From Erpobdella octoculata (lineage: Eukaryota; Annelida; Clitellata; Hirudinida; Erpobdellidae): a stretch of DNA of 64,000 nt. The position numbers were made by a program, and so were the translations under genes. Positions 24,543-34,745 of the stretch are shown one piece after another. How positions within the stretch are numbered: the first letter of the stretch is position 1; every line of letters starts with the position of its first letter. A model generated the notes under the pieces. That model did not search any database. It saw only the letters and a program-made list of their open reading frames with translations, and was not told the origin of the DNA. Location of the stretch: positions 775,362 to 839,361 of the forward strand of contig OZ022247.1 of NCBI GenBank assembly GCA_963978895.1, read 5' to 3'.

Positions 24543-24749
24543 TTTGTTTTACAAACTTTTATTCAACTTACAATCTCTGTTTGTGTGTTTCTTTCTTTGT
24601 ACGCAAATCTTGCAAATAAAATTTAACCAGCTTTTTGACTAGCTAGAAAGCTAAAACTTTCAGCCTAACTTTATAATGGATGAAAATACATGATTCAATT
24701 AAAAAAAAAGTGTGTGTTGAAAAACTCGTTTTTTCCTTTACTTGTTGTT
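24543..24749. repeat. Dispersed repeat family A, copy 2
   Basis: Matches 1850-2112 and 28428-28684, including TACGCAAATCTTGCAA and TTTTTGACTAGCTAG. It lies just upstream of the LRR-Ig pseudogene. Confidence 0.8.
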
Positions 24750-24928
24750 TATTTATTTTATTCATTTATTTGTTTATTTAATCATTCATTCATTTATTTA
24801 TATTTATTTACTTATTTATTTAATTCTTTGCAACGCAGCGGACGTCATAATACAAAACAACAAACTTTTTATTCTTCGTCTGCCAGCAGTAATGTCCCAC
24901 GATTAATTCATAAAGAAACTCCAACAGC

Positions 24929-25355
24929 ATGAATCAGTTAATCTCGATAAAATTTATATTTCAATCGAAAATAATTTCGATGAAACTGATCGTTTTAATT
25001 CTTTACCATTCGATAGTCGTTAATTCCATCTGCACAAGAGTAGAAACGAGTGTTACATGTTCTAATGGCGAGTACCCTAATAAACTCGGATTATCATCTG
25101 ATGACTTCATAATTATTCAAAACACCACAATAACAGATGAGGTTTTTGAGAAGTATTCTTTTAATGTTTCAGAACAACAGAAGAAACTTAGTTTTGTAAA
25201 CTGCGTCTTTAAATGCAACATTTCTAACTATATGTTAAAAGAACGCAGCCCAATAAAACTTGAAAAAATAAACTCCAGCCGTTTGGAAAAACTGTCGAGC
25301 AATTTATTCGGTGGTTTGCTTACTCAACAAATTTCATTTTATGATGTTGTGATTT
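24929..25355 (+). pseudogene. Truncated LRR-Ig paralogue, cut by a LINE
   Basis: The first ~142 residues align with the intact gene at 26473. Shared strings include the MNQLISI start, TTITDEVFE, FVNCVF, SRLEKLSSNLFGGL and FYDVVI. About 170 bp of upstream sequence is also similar (TTATTTATTTATTT, the TCCACGATTAA block). The match ends abruptly at about 25355, where unrelated sequence of LINE origin begins. The frame then runs on through foreign sequence to a stop at 25555. The LRR and Ig parts are missing. A fusion product is possible but would be non-functional as an LRR-Ig protein. Call: duplicated gene copy disrupted by retrotransposition. Confidence 0.75.
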
Positions 25356-25985
25356 TGGCTATCCATGGTTTGAGTATAAAATACAAACCCAGTCACCCGG
25401 CCTTGATAGGTTTATCACTCAAAGAACATACAAACGTGTGTCCAAGGCAACCCCTTCATTTTCGGAGTTCAAGGAAGGTCACGTTGATTATTGATCAGTG
25501 TTTGGGACAGTTCAGATTCAGAGTTATAATAGAGGGGATTTGTGACTTAGGCTAAGTAAGCACAACATGATTTTTTACCTCAATATTCAAAAAGTGATCT
25601 ATATAAAGCAGAAGAAGTTCACAACCATTTTGTGCGTTCTAAACACTGTTTCCGTTCGGGGTCGACCCACTCGACACTTGAAATGCAATTAATAAAATTT
25701 ATGGATCCTAAGATCTGGAATTCTCTGCCGCAAGACAAGAACCAAAAATTCTCTAAGCACATTCAAGGCCTCTCTGAAAAGCTACTTGCTACACAAGACT
25801 TTAAAAGACTTCATACCAATACACTGAAGATATATGCTCAATTGTTAATTTTTACTTTTTTTTTATAATTTATGTACAGGGTTACAAACTCGCAGAAACA
25901 TTTGTTCTTTTTCTGTTGCCCCTTATTTGTTTTTGTAATAATTGATTTTTTTGTAATAATTGATTTTTTTATGAATAAATGTGTA
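25356..25985 (+). mobile_element. 3' end of a non-LTR retrotransposon (LINE)
   Basis: The frame at 25632-25868 includes SKHCFRSGSTHSTLEM, then IKFMDPKIWNSLP. The G/D-PK-x-WNSLP motif marks the C-terminus of many CR1/Jockey-type reverse transcriptase proteins. Upstream sequence is frame-shifted. The 3' end carries a tandemly repeated GTAATAATTGATTTTTTT, typical of LINE tails. It is 5'-truncated and inactive. Confidence 0.7.
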
Positions 25986-26472
25986 AGAAAATGAAATTAA
26001 CTTCCTGTTATCCAATCAAGCTGAAATTTGAAATATAGGTTTGCCCCTCATCACAATGCATTTAATTAATGTCTAAAAACTTTCTAAAAAAATCATTTTT
26101 TAATTAAAATGATAAAAATCTATGTTTTAAAACAAAAATAAATCAAATACAATTATATGGATGTTTGCATATGTAAATTCAAAAAATTTTGTTTAAAAAC
26201 ATTTTGCAATAAATGAAAAGCCGTCAAATCTTGAAATATAAGGAATTTGTAGAAAAACCTCGTTTTTACGTCTTACATGTTATATATATAGATTCATTTT
26301 TTTATTTGTATTTACTTATTTATTTATTTGTATTTATTTATTTATTTAGGTTTTTTTCTACGCAATTTACGTCATAATAAAAATTTCAAACTTTTTATTC
26401 GTCGACTGCAAACAACACCGACACGTTCCACGATTAACTCATTTTAAGCAACTTCTCAAGCGCTCCAGCAGC

Positions 26473-28136
26473 ATGAATCAGTTAATCTCGATCAGATTTA
26501 GATTTAAATCGAAAATAATTTCGGTAAAACTGGTCGTTCTAATTATTTGTCGTTTAATTTTCGTAAATTCCATCTGCTCAAAAGTGAAAAATAATGTCAC
26601 ATGTTCAGGTGACCCGTACAATAACAGCGTCGCAATAATTGCTGAGGACTTCATAACTATTGCAGACACCACAATAACTGACGAAGTTTTCGAGGGCTAT
26701 TCTCTTAAGTTGAAGAAAGACCAGGAAACACTTAATTTTGTCAACTGCGTGTTTCAATGCAACACATCTAGCTATTTGTTAAAAGATCGCAGCCCATATT
26801 TTCTTGAAATTAAATCCAGCCGTTTGGAAAAACTGTCGAGCAATTTATTCGGTGGTTTGAATTCTCAAGTAATTTTGTTTTATGATGTTGTGATTGTTCA
26901 TACCCCTAAAGACTTGTTCAATATAAGCAATCCAACAAACATGATCTTCGAAAAAGTTTGCTTCACTGGAGAGCACCTAGGTTTATTGACAGGCTCTTCA
27001 CCTGAAACAGTCACAGTACGAGATTCAACAAACTTTACGACCTCAGACTTTCAAAACTTCAAACAGAAAAAAATTAAAAATGTGGCCTTGATAAATCTTT
27101 GGCCAAGGTTATCGTCTGCAACATTCCTCAAAGAGGTCGGTATTTAGTTGATAAATAAGAAATTTGATTTCTTTTTAGCAAATTGAGGTTAAAAATCGGA
27201 CAATAAATTTATTAGAACAATCTTTTATTTATTTTATTTACCAGTAATTGTTTTTTTATATTTCAGATCGAAACGAGTTTAAGAAGTGCCACATTTATTA
27301 ATGCCGTCGAATCGATTGAATTTTTGAAGAACTTCACAGCGCTTGAGTATTTGGAAGTTAAAGGGTTCAACGATCCGAAATGGAACATTTCATTATTTAA
27401 GGGACTTCAAGAGAGCATCACAACTCTGATCCTTGAAGAAAATAATATTTCTACAATATCTCAAGAAAATTTCGTTGTTTTTAAGTATCTGAAATTTTTA
27501 TCCCTGAAAAACAACCAACTGCGATGCATACCAGAAAATTTTGCCGCTTCTCCCATGAAACTGTCTGTACTCGATCTAACCGACAATCCGATTGACTGCG
27601 ACTCGTACACAAAATGGCTAAAAAGACCTGATGTTCAGGGATTTAAATTTGAAGAGAGAACATCAACAGATGCAAGTTATTCTTCAGTCTACAAGAGCAC
27701 ATTGGCGACAGAGAGCGATTCGACCGTTACACTTTTTTTTAAAAACGTTACTAAATCAATCACTAAAAGGATGCGCCACGTTAAAATCACGGACTTCTCA
27801 TGGCGCCTAGTAGATTCCAAGATATTAATTCTAACCTGCCGAGTTGAAGCCCAACCACCGGCAAATATATTTATTTCCAATCCGTACGAGAGCATCACAG
27901 GCTACGATAATGAAAACAATGATGTAAACTTCACGGCAACTTACGAGAAGAATCAAGCAACCATCAAAGACAAAGGCCAATACGAATGCTATGCGGAAAA
28001 CGATTTGGACTGGGTTTATGCAAAACTGATTATTCCTTCGAACATTTTTGAGAGTTCTTTTTGTAGCCATATAAGTTGGGCTGTTTGGACGATGTTGGCT
28101 TCTTTTATTGTCTGTGTAGCCGGTACGACAGTTTGA
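26473..28136 (+). CDS. LRR and immunoglobulin domain surface protein (2 exons)
   Basis: Exon 1 (26473-27135) and exon 2 (27267-28136) join in phase 0; the acceptor is strong (TTTCAG) and the donor weak (GTCGGT). The product has 510 residues. A hydrophobic N-terminal segment (KLVVLIICRLIFVNS) acts as signal peptide, followed by a cysteine-bearing cap. Leucine-rich repeats appear at about 272-325: ITTLILEENNISTISQENF, YLKFLSLKNNQLRCIPENF and LSVLDLTDNPIDC, the last opening a C-terminal LRR cap. An Ig-like domain spans about 405-475 with its cysteines in LTCRVEAQPPA and GQYECYAEND. The last ~22 residues are hydrophobic with no cytoplasmic tail, suggesting a GPI anchor. LRR-Ig proteins act in cell adhesion or receptor signalling; the ligand is unknown. 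The first half is conserved in the broken copy at 24929. Confidence 0.85.
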
Positions 28137-28427
28137 TTTGACAGAACAGCAATATGATTAAATTAGTCATGAATGTCACTAAATTTTTATTACAATTTAC
28201 TTAGTTGTAAAATCTAGATTAAAACATGCTGGATATAAATGCTTTTTAAAAACAGTAACCGCATTTTTTTGAATGATGATTAAACTTACATTTTAACGAC
28301 TGATTTATTACATCTTTAATCGCGATTACTATTTATTAAAAAAAAATATTTTTCTATCGGCCCATCACTAAAAATTCTGGGAAACAACGAGCGATTTTAC
28401 GGGAGTTGTTTCAGCGGCCACCGTAGT

Positions 28428-28684
28428 TTTTACAATCTTTTATTTAGGTTACAATCTCTGTTTGTGTTTCTTTCTCTGTACGAAAATCTTGCAAGTAAAA
28501 TTTAACCAGCTTTTTGACTAGCTAGGAAGCTGAAACTTTCAGCATAGCTTTATATTGGATGACAATACATGATTCACTTAAATAAATAAAAACTTAATTT
28601 GAATATCTTTCGTATTTCTAAATCGAGTGTATTTGAAATAAAAGTTTGTGTCGAAAAACTCGTTTTTCCTTTACTTGTTTTTAT
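28428..28684. repeat. Dispersed repeat family A, copy 3
   Basis: Full-length match to copy 1. It is immediately followed by family B and then a SINE, forming a composite block of about 610 bp. Confidence 0.85.
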
Positions 28685-28848
28685 AATAGCTCAAATCCCT
28701 TTTCACCAGGTGTTTTAAGACTCAAATAGCAGTATGTAAGAAATACCGAAGTACTTCCTGTCGCGGATCATAACTTTACTCCACTTCTCTTTCCCTCCTT
28801 CTTTATCCAGGCTTAAGACTGGCTCGCAAAAACAAGGGGAGTTGTATA
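28685..28848. repeat. Dispersed repeat family B, copy 3
   Basis: Shares CACCAGGTGTTTTAAGACT, TAAGAAATACCGAAGTA and CTTCCTGTCG with the copies at 4463 and 11260. Confidence 0.8.
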
Positions 28849-28855
28849 TCGCGAA

Positions 28856-29040
28856 AGGTGGGCTGATAGCATTGCGGTCAAGCGTTTGCCTGTTGGCCTG
28901 AAAGACAGAGGTTCGAATCCAATCGGCGTCACTAGCGTTTGTAGGGGCCGTGGGGGCACGCACCATGAACAACTGCCTCTTAGTCTTGTTGTGGTTCTCA
29001 CACGTGCTTCGGTCCTCTGAACCACTCTAAATCATGTTAA
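28856..29040 (+). mobile_element. tRNA-derived SINE, copy 2
   Basis: Box A-like GATAGCATTGCGGTCAAGC and box B GGTTCGAATCC, with GTTTGCCTGTTGGCCTGA between them. The tail resembles copy 1 (a CGGCGTCAC-GT-TTTG block and CAACTGCCTCTTAGTCTTG). Confidence 0.75.
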
Positions 29041-29205
29041 TTTACTTTAATTTAATTCAACGATTATGTTAAGCCTGTAAAATGGAATAATATTTTGTTT
29101 GCTCGTAAGCTTGCTAATGTGATTGGGAAATCAATTACATTCATCTGTCCAAGGTGAATGATTTAAATTGAACAGATGCATGTAATGATCTTGTTTTTGC
29201 CAATT

Positions 29206-29292
29206 TTATTTGATACCTCTTTGTTTTTTTTCCTGCGCATCTTTAATCGAAGGATGACCATCTGATCTGCCACGCCCTCTCAAATTCTTCCA
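29206..29292 (-). CDS. Possible isolated terminal exon
   Basis: After a good acceptor (TTGTTTTCAG) there is a 28-codon open frame: WKNLRGRGRSDGHPSIKDAQ, then EKKQRGIK and a stop. No upstream partner exon was found on the minus strand. A frame this short can arise by chance. Recorded as tentative only. Confidence 0.2.
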   Translation of the reverse strand, partial: WKNLRGRGRSDGHPSIKDAQEKKQRGIK

Positions 29293-29299
29293 CTGAAAA

Positions 29300-30727
29300 C
29301 AAATTAATTATCAATTATTATGAATATAAATTCAAATTAACACTTCGTTCTTCTATTTATCGTTATTTCAGAAACTCTTTTAGATAAAAAAAAACGTAAA
29401 GACGATTGAAGAGTGAAGAGTTCAACCAGTGACAAAAAGAATATGAAATAGATGCGACATGAAAACCTTTCTAATGATGAATTGTGATGAATTAGCAGCG
29501 ATGCTGAGAAATAGATCAAAGTTAATGTTCATACATGTCCACTGATGTACTGATGTCCACCTTCAATGGACATCAGTGGAAAACCAGACTTCTAGATATA
29601 CCCAAGATTTCTAAGTATTGAAAGCTACGAATAGTAGGTAATCTTAAGCCGGATTCTATGTGGAACGTAGGAGAGCCAAAGTTTCGAATGTTCGAGAAAC
29701 GAAGCAGCAAAGTCAGGCCCGATTTTAGGAAATGCAGAAAAAAAGCTCTTGATCAATATTATTGCTTAATTGCTTAATATTTAAAGATTTCTACCGGGAA
29801 AAGCGAAGTAGTGAAATTAGCTCAGTTATCTGCCATCTGGTGTACTAAACAGTTAATTTTGGTTTTAAAAAATGGCACATGAGTGTGATAACTAGCCAGT
29901 GTTGTGTCTTGAGGAGTTGGAGGACATTTGGATTATGCTAATTAGCAGAAACTTCAGATGATTGACTTACAACATTTCAGTAAACAACTAAATGAACTAT
30001 CTACTAAGTGGTTATTGTTGATTCTGGATTTAAATTCTAAGAAGACATTTTAGTAAGAAGTAAAAAGGTTAAGTATGTGGCTGGGAATTGTTGCAGTGAG
30101 CTAGAGACGTTTATCTGAAGATGTTTTTTTGTTTGTCCCTGCAAATCTCTCATGGAACACAATTGAGATGCGTTGTGTAAGTTTGGAGTCCGTACAACAG
30201 GAACTTGAAAAAAAAAACAGAGAACTGCCTCTAAACCAGTCAGACACTGCCCAATAGATTAAAAAACTGAGACTATCGTCGTTGTCGTTTAGCCAAGTTC
30301 TTAGAGCCTAGCATAAGTATAAGGCGTGTAATAGCAAAAAGATATACATGAGTAATTTTAGCTGCCAATCTCTAAAGCCACGGCCTGACCAAAGAACAAG
30401 AGGTTATTGCTGGACGTTTAGCACAGCAAGCTCATTTCCGGGCTGTGGAATGATTCCAGACAAGTTTTAAGCTTATTAGATTTGCAATGATGAAAAACTA
30501 TATCAGCTATATTTTAAAAATATTTTTTAAAATGCTTAAAATCCTCACCAATTAGCTAGTGAATACTAATCAGCTTATGAATATTAATCAGCTACGTCGA
30601 TAATTAGTTTAATAGCGAGCTTTTTGTCGACGATGTTATATATAGTGACATCATAAATACGTCATATAAACAACTTATTTTTGTCGCATTTGTGTCCAGT
30701 GTGGAAATTGCTTCTAATATGCAGTAA
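29300..30727. other. Intergenic, no gene supported
   Basis: No exon or domain was recognised. A plus-strand patch near 30370-30450 reads GLTKEQEVIAGRLAQQAHF, which could be decayed transposon coding sequence, but no family can be named. Confidence 0.45.
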
Positions 30728-32165
30728 TCTATATATATAAAAGAACATGTCCTGACTGACAGATGACTGACTCATAATCAACGCCGAGCTCAAACGCCTC
30801 ATCCTAGGAACGTGAAATTTGGAACTTATATTACTTTTATAGCGTAAACATCCGCTAAGAAAGGATTTTTGAAAATTTTGCTCCTGAGGGGAAAAAACTG
30901 GAAAACAAACTTTTTTCTAAAAATTTTTTCTAAAATTTTTTTCTGAAATTTGGTATATAGATTCTTTTTGAAAAATAAAAAGATACGTGTTTCACCATTT
31001 TTTGAAAATTCGGTTTCCCGGACCTCAAATGTGGGTTGGAAAATTGGGTTATTTGGTTTTTAAAGTAGCTTCTACTCAAAAACTGTTAATGCTACAGGAG
31101 TAAAAATTAGTATTTAGTTTCTACTCCAAAAATAATGAAATACGTGTTTTAGCATTTTTTGAAAATTTGGTTTCCAGGACTTCAAATGTGGGGTGGAAAA
31201 TAAGGCTAATTGTCTTTTATAGTAACTGCTACTCAAAAACAGTAAATACCACAGATGTAAAAATTATTATTTAGTTTCTTTTCTAAAAATAAAGATATAC
31301 GTGTTTCACCATTTTATACAAATTTGGTTTCCCGGACCTCAAATGTGGGTTGGAAAATTGGGTTATTTGGTTTTTAAAGTAGCTTCTACTCAAAAACTGT
31401 TAATGCTACAAAAGTAAAAATTAGTATTTAGTTTCTACTCTAAAAATAAGGATATATGTGTTTCACCATTTTTTGAAATTTTGGTTTTCAGGACCTCAAA
31501 TGTGGGGTGGAAAAAAGTTTCTTTGGTTTTTAAAGTAACTGCTACTCAAAAACTGTGAATGCTACAGATGTCAAAATTAGTATTTAGTATTTACTCAAAA
31601 AATTATGATATAAGTGTTTCAACATTTTTTTAAAAATTTGGTTTCCAGGACATCAAATGTGGGGTGGAAAAAAGGGTTATTTGATTTCAAAATAACTGCT
31701 ACTCAAAAACTGTAAGTGCTACAAATGTAAAAATTAGTATTTTGAAGTTTTGTGCCGGTTAAAAGTAGCTAAGTTCAGTTTATCACCGGCCGGGCCAAGC
31801 CGTTATTTTAGAGTCTTCACACGGGTCAGGCCAAACCTTAAATCAAAGTGGAACGGGCCGAGGTTTTTCACCAAGTATATAGATATTTTAGTGATTTTAG
31901 GGTCTTCAGTTGGGCCGGGCCAAACCTGAAGTCAAGGTGGGACGGGACGAAGTTTTTCATCAAGTATATAGAACTTCTAAGCCTGTAAGAATGGGCCGGG
32001 CCTAATTCAGACGGGCTGTGCCGGGCAAGGAGTTTGGGTTTTTAAAACGGGCTGGGCTAAGTTGTCGACGGGCCGAGCCGAGACCTAAAAAATTGATCTC
32101 TACTATGGATGCACGGTTCAAACTCTCTAATTTCATGCGAGCGAAGCCGCAACGGGCACTGCTAG
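30728..32165 (+). mobile_element. Non-autonomous Helitron, 1.4 kb
   Basis: It begins TCTATATATATAAAAG after an A and ends GCAACGGGCACTG then CTAG directly before a T, fitting the Helitron A/T insertion rule and CTRR end. The left arm carries GCTCAAACGCCTCATCCTAG followed by GAACGTGAAATTTGGAAC. The inside is a five-copy 157-bp satellite and then a GGGCCGGGCC-rich block at 31755-32090. No RepHel coding sequence is present. The 3' hairpin is weak compared with the copy at 23261. Confidence 0.7.
30985..31745. repeat. 157-bp tandem satellite inside the Helitron
   Basis: About 4.9 copies. Unit starts fall at 30985, 31142, 31299, 31456 and 31612, each beginning ACGTGTTTCACCATTTTTTG or a variant. 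Each unit also contains CTCAAATGTGGGTTGGAAAA and CTACTCAAAAACTG. Copies differ by point changes. Confidence 0.92.
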
Positions 32166-32344
32166 TTATAATAAAACAGGAATCGGTATTGCGTGACCGA
32201 TTCGTTATTTATCGGTTTTAACTCGATTGTTTCGTTAATGAAGCCGATTCCGCTAAACAACAACAACTATGTTGCCAGTCTTGTTTACTAATCAGAATCA
32301 AGTTTAACAAATTATGCAGCTAAGCTAAACGTCCGATTCACACG

Positions 32345-32379
<35 letters not shown>

Positions 32380-32763
32380 GGTTAAAATTCACTTATTATT
32401 ATTATAGCTCATAATAAGCATAATAAAAATTAATTCATCAATGCATCACTGCCCCTATTACTGGGTCGATCAGCGAACGCCTATCGACTTATTGTGACAA
32501 AACTCGAAAAAGTCGTGCACTTGTTAGACTCTGATGATTCTTTCAATATCGAAGGTTAATTAATAAACAATCTCTTAATGAACGTGAGAGGAAAAGAGAG
32601 GGAGGGAGTGAAAAGGAGGGCGTGTGAGAGAAGGTAAGAGAGGGGAGATCGATGACAAATGCATAAACATCTTCCCAAAATGATTAAACCACACACTAAA
32701 TACCTGCGTAAGCAGTAAAAAACCATAAAGCGCAATCATGCACTGGTGACGTCTGATTCACGT

Positions 32764-33154
32764 TTACAAGGGTACATGCATGCATGCATACATACATACA
32801 TACATACATACATACATACATACATACATACATACATACATACATACATACATACATACATACATACATACATACATACATACATACATACATACATACA
32901 TACATACATACATACATACATACATACATACATACATACATACATACATACATACATACATACATACATACATACATACATACATACATACATACAAACA
33001 TACATACATACATACATACATACATACATACATACATACATACATACATACATACATACATACATACATACATACATACATACATACATACATACATACA
33101 TACATACATACATACATACATACATACATACATACATACATACATACATACATA
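32764..33154. repeat. (CATA)n microsatellite
   Basis: More than 90 tetramers with one interruption (CAAA at about 32996). Open frames on both strands are artefacts. Confidence 0.97.
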
Positions 33155-34447
33155 CTACATCAAACTACACATGGATCATCAAACTACAGTCGGTTCAGAA
33201 GCTTGATAAATCAGATGGATTTATCTAAGTTTTCAAGACTTTGAATTTTTCATGAAGCATTAGCAGATCTGGATGTCAAATGAACAGATTTTTGGAGGTA
33301 TTTAGAGGGATTTTGAAGATTGCGGTGGAAGTTTCAACTTCACGGCATTATCTATAAGCGTTAAGAACAACAATTTGTCAGGTTTAACCGTTCCATAAAT
33401 GCATAATTTAAATATTTACAAGACTTAATATCTTATTCAATATGTTATACGCGAGTATACTTTGCTATTGTATGTTTCTAACATCTTAACAATTTACGAT
33501 TTGCAACTGAGTATGTGTACATATTTCGTTTATTGGTTTTTTTTGTTTCGTTTTTACTGTCCGAACGGTATTAGAGGCCGATAGGCCCTTCTGTTTGAGA
33601 ATAAATAAATAAATAAATAAATAAATAAATACATACATAAAGTACGGGCTTATTGTGACAAATTTGACATACGTACATACCTACTTAAATAACTTTAGCT
33701 GTCCTTAACTTTTTAACTTAGGCTTTTAAAAGTTTAGTGGCCTAGTCTTGTCGCAACGCAGCTAGGTTATCCTCGGGCTCCTTCACCCTCAAACTCCCAC
33801 ATATATTTATTCTGGTCAGAACCGCCATTTGTTTGACTCCAACCGGGTATAATACCTGTTTACATTATTATAAACACCTATGTAATACGTTCACGAGTAT
33901 GCAGATGCACACGCTCATACGCAGGTGAGCGCTAAGCAAACATCGAGTGGAACTTTCGCTCACCTACGTCACAATCAGTACTGTACATTAATCTCATTGT
34001 GTAGCTTCTCCTCTCTCTCTCTCTCTCACTTTAACTTAAGTTCGGCCAAGCCCATGCTAACAAAAAAGTGCTTTATGCGACTTACCTGAATTAGCGAGAG
34101 CGTTTATGCTTTGATTGCGCGTCCCGTGAAACACTTTCAGTAATAAATTAACGACAGCTTGAAGAGTCCTCGTCCCTATTTAACCCAATCGAAGTTTTCA
34201 AGTACATATCTTTTTTACAAGACTATCACTGCTTAATTGGCTCGTATGGGATTTATCACTTCCCTTTCTCAAAGCGACCCGGTCGATCGCTAAAACTGTG
34301 TTCTCGTTTATCGCGGATTCATCGAGTACCTGAGTACCTACCCGCTTTCTTCAACTTCTCTGAGTATACAGGCTGATGTCATGTCATTGAGTTAACCAGG
34401 TGAGTGTCTTACAAATATTAGATCAATTAGATGGTTGATACTAGAGT
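33155..34447. other. Intergenic, no gene seen
   Basis: Contains an (AATA)n run at about 33600-33630 and a CT-rich run at 34013-34028. No exon was recognised; part of this may be the promoter and leader of the GRXCR1-like gene. Confidence 0.5.
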
Positions 34448-34650
34448 ACTGCTGAACGGGCCGCTTTTTATGTGACAACTCGGCCCGGTCCGTTTCATAG
34501 GCCAAATCAGACGGGCCGGGCCGGGACGGGCCGTCTAATTTGGGCCCAATCCGGTCCGTTTTAACAGGCCCAAAATCTTTATACTTGGCACAAATATCTC
34601 GACTTGACCCGACCCGTTTGTAAACCTTAAAGTCAAGGCTTGGCAGTCTC
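34448..34650. repeat. GGGCC/CCCGA-rich dispersed repeat
   Basis: Degenerate GACGGGCCGGGCCGGGACGG and CTTGACCCGACCCGTTTG blocks upstream of the GRXCR1-like start codon. Same composition as the block within the Helitron at 31755-32090. Confidence 0.7.
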
Positions 34651-34745
34651 ATTACTCTAGTTGATGCCCATACCGGAAAAAAACTTTATAATTTGGAAAA
34701 TAACTTCTTTTCAAAACCGTGCGTTATACAGATCCTGAAACAAAA

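Noticed and set aside
25356..25555. Continuation of the LRR-Ig copy 1 frame past residue 142
   Set aside because: The sequence no longer matches the paralogue and belongs to the inserted LINE; the open frame is accidental.
32696..33244. Tyr-Val-Cys-Met and Thr-Tyr-Ile-His repeat proteins here and at 17460-17912
   Set aside because: Tetranucleotide microsatellites are open in all frames; there is no coding evidence.
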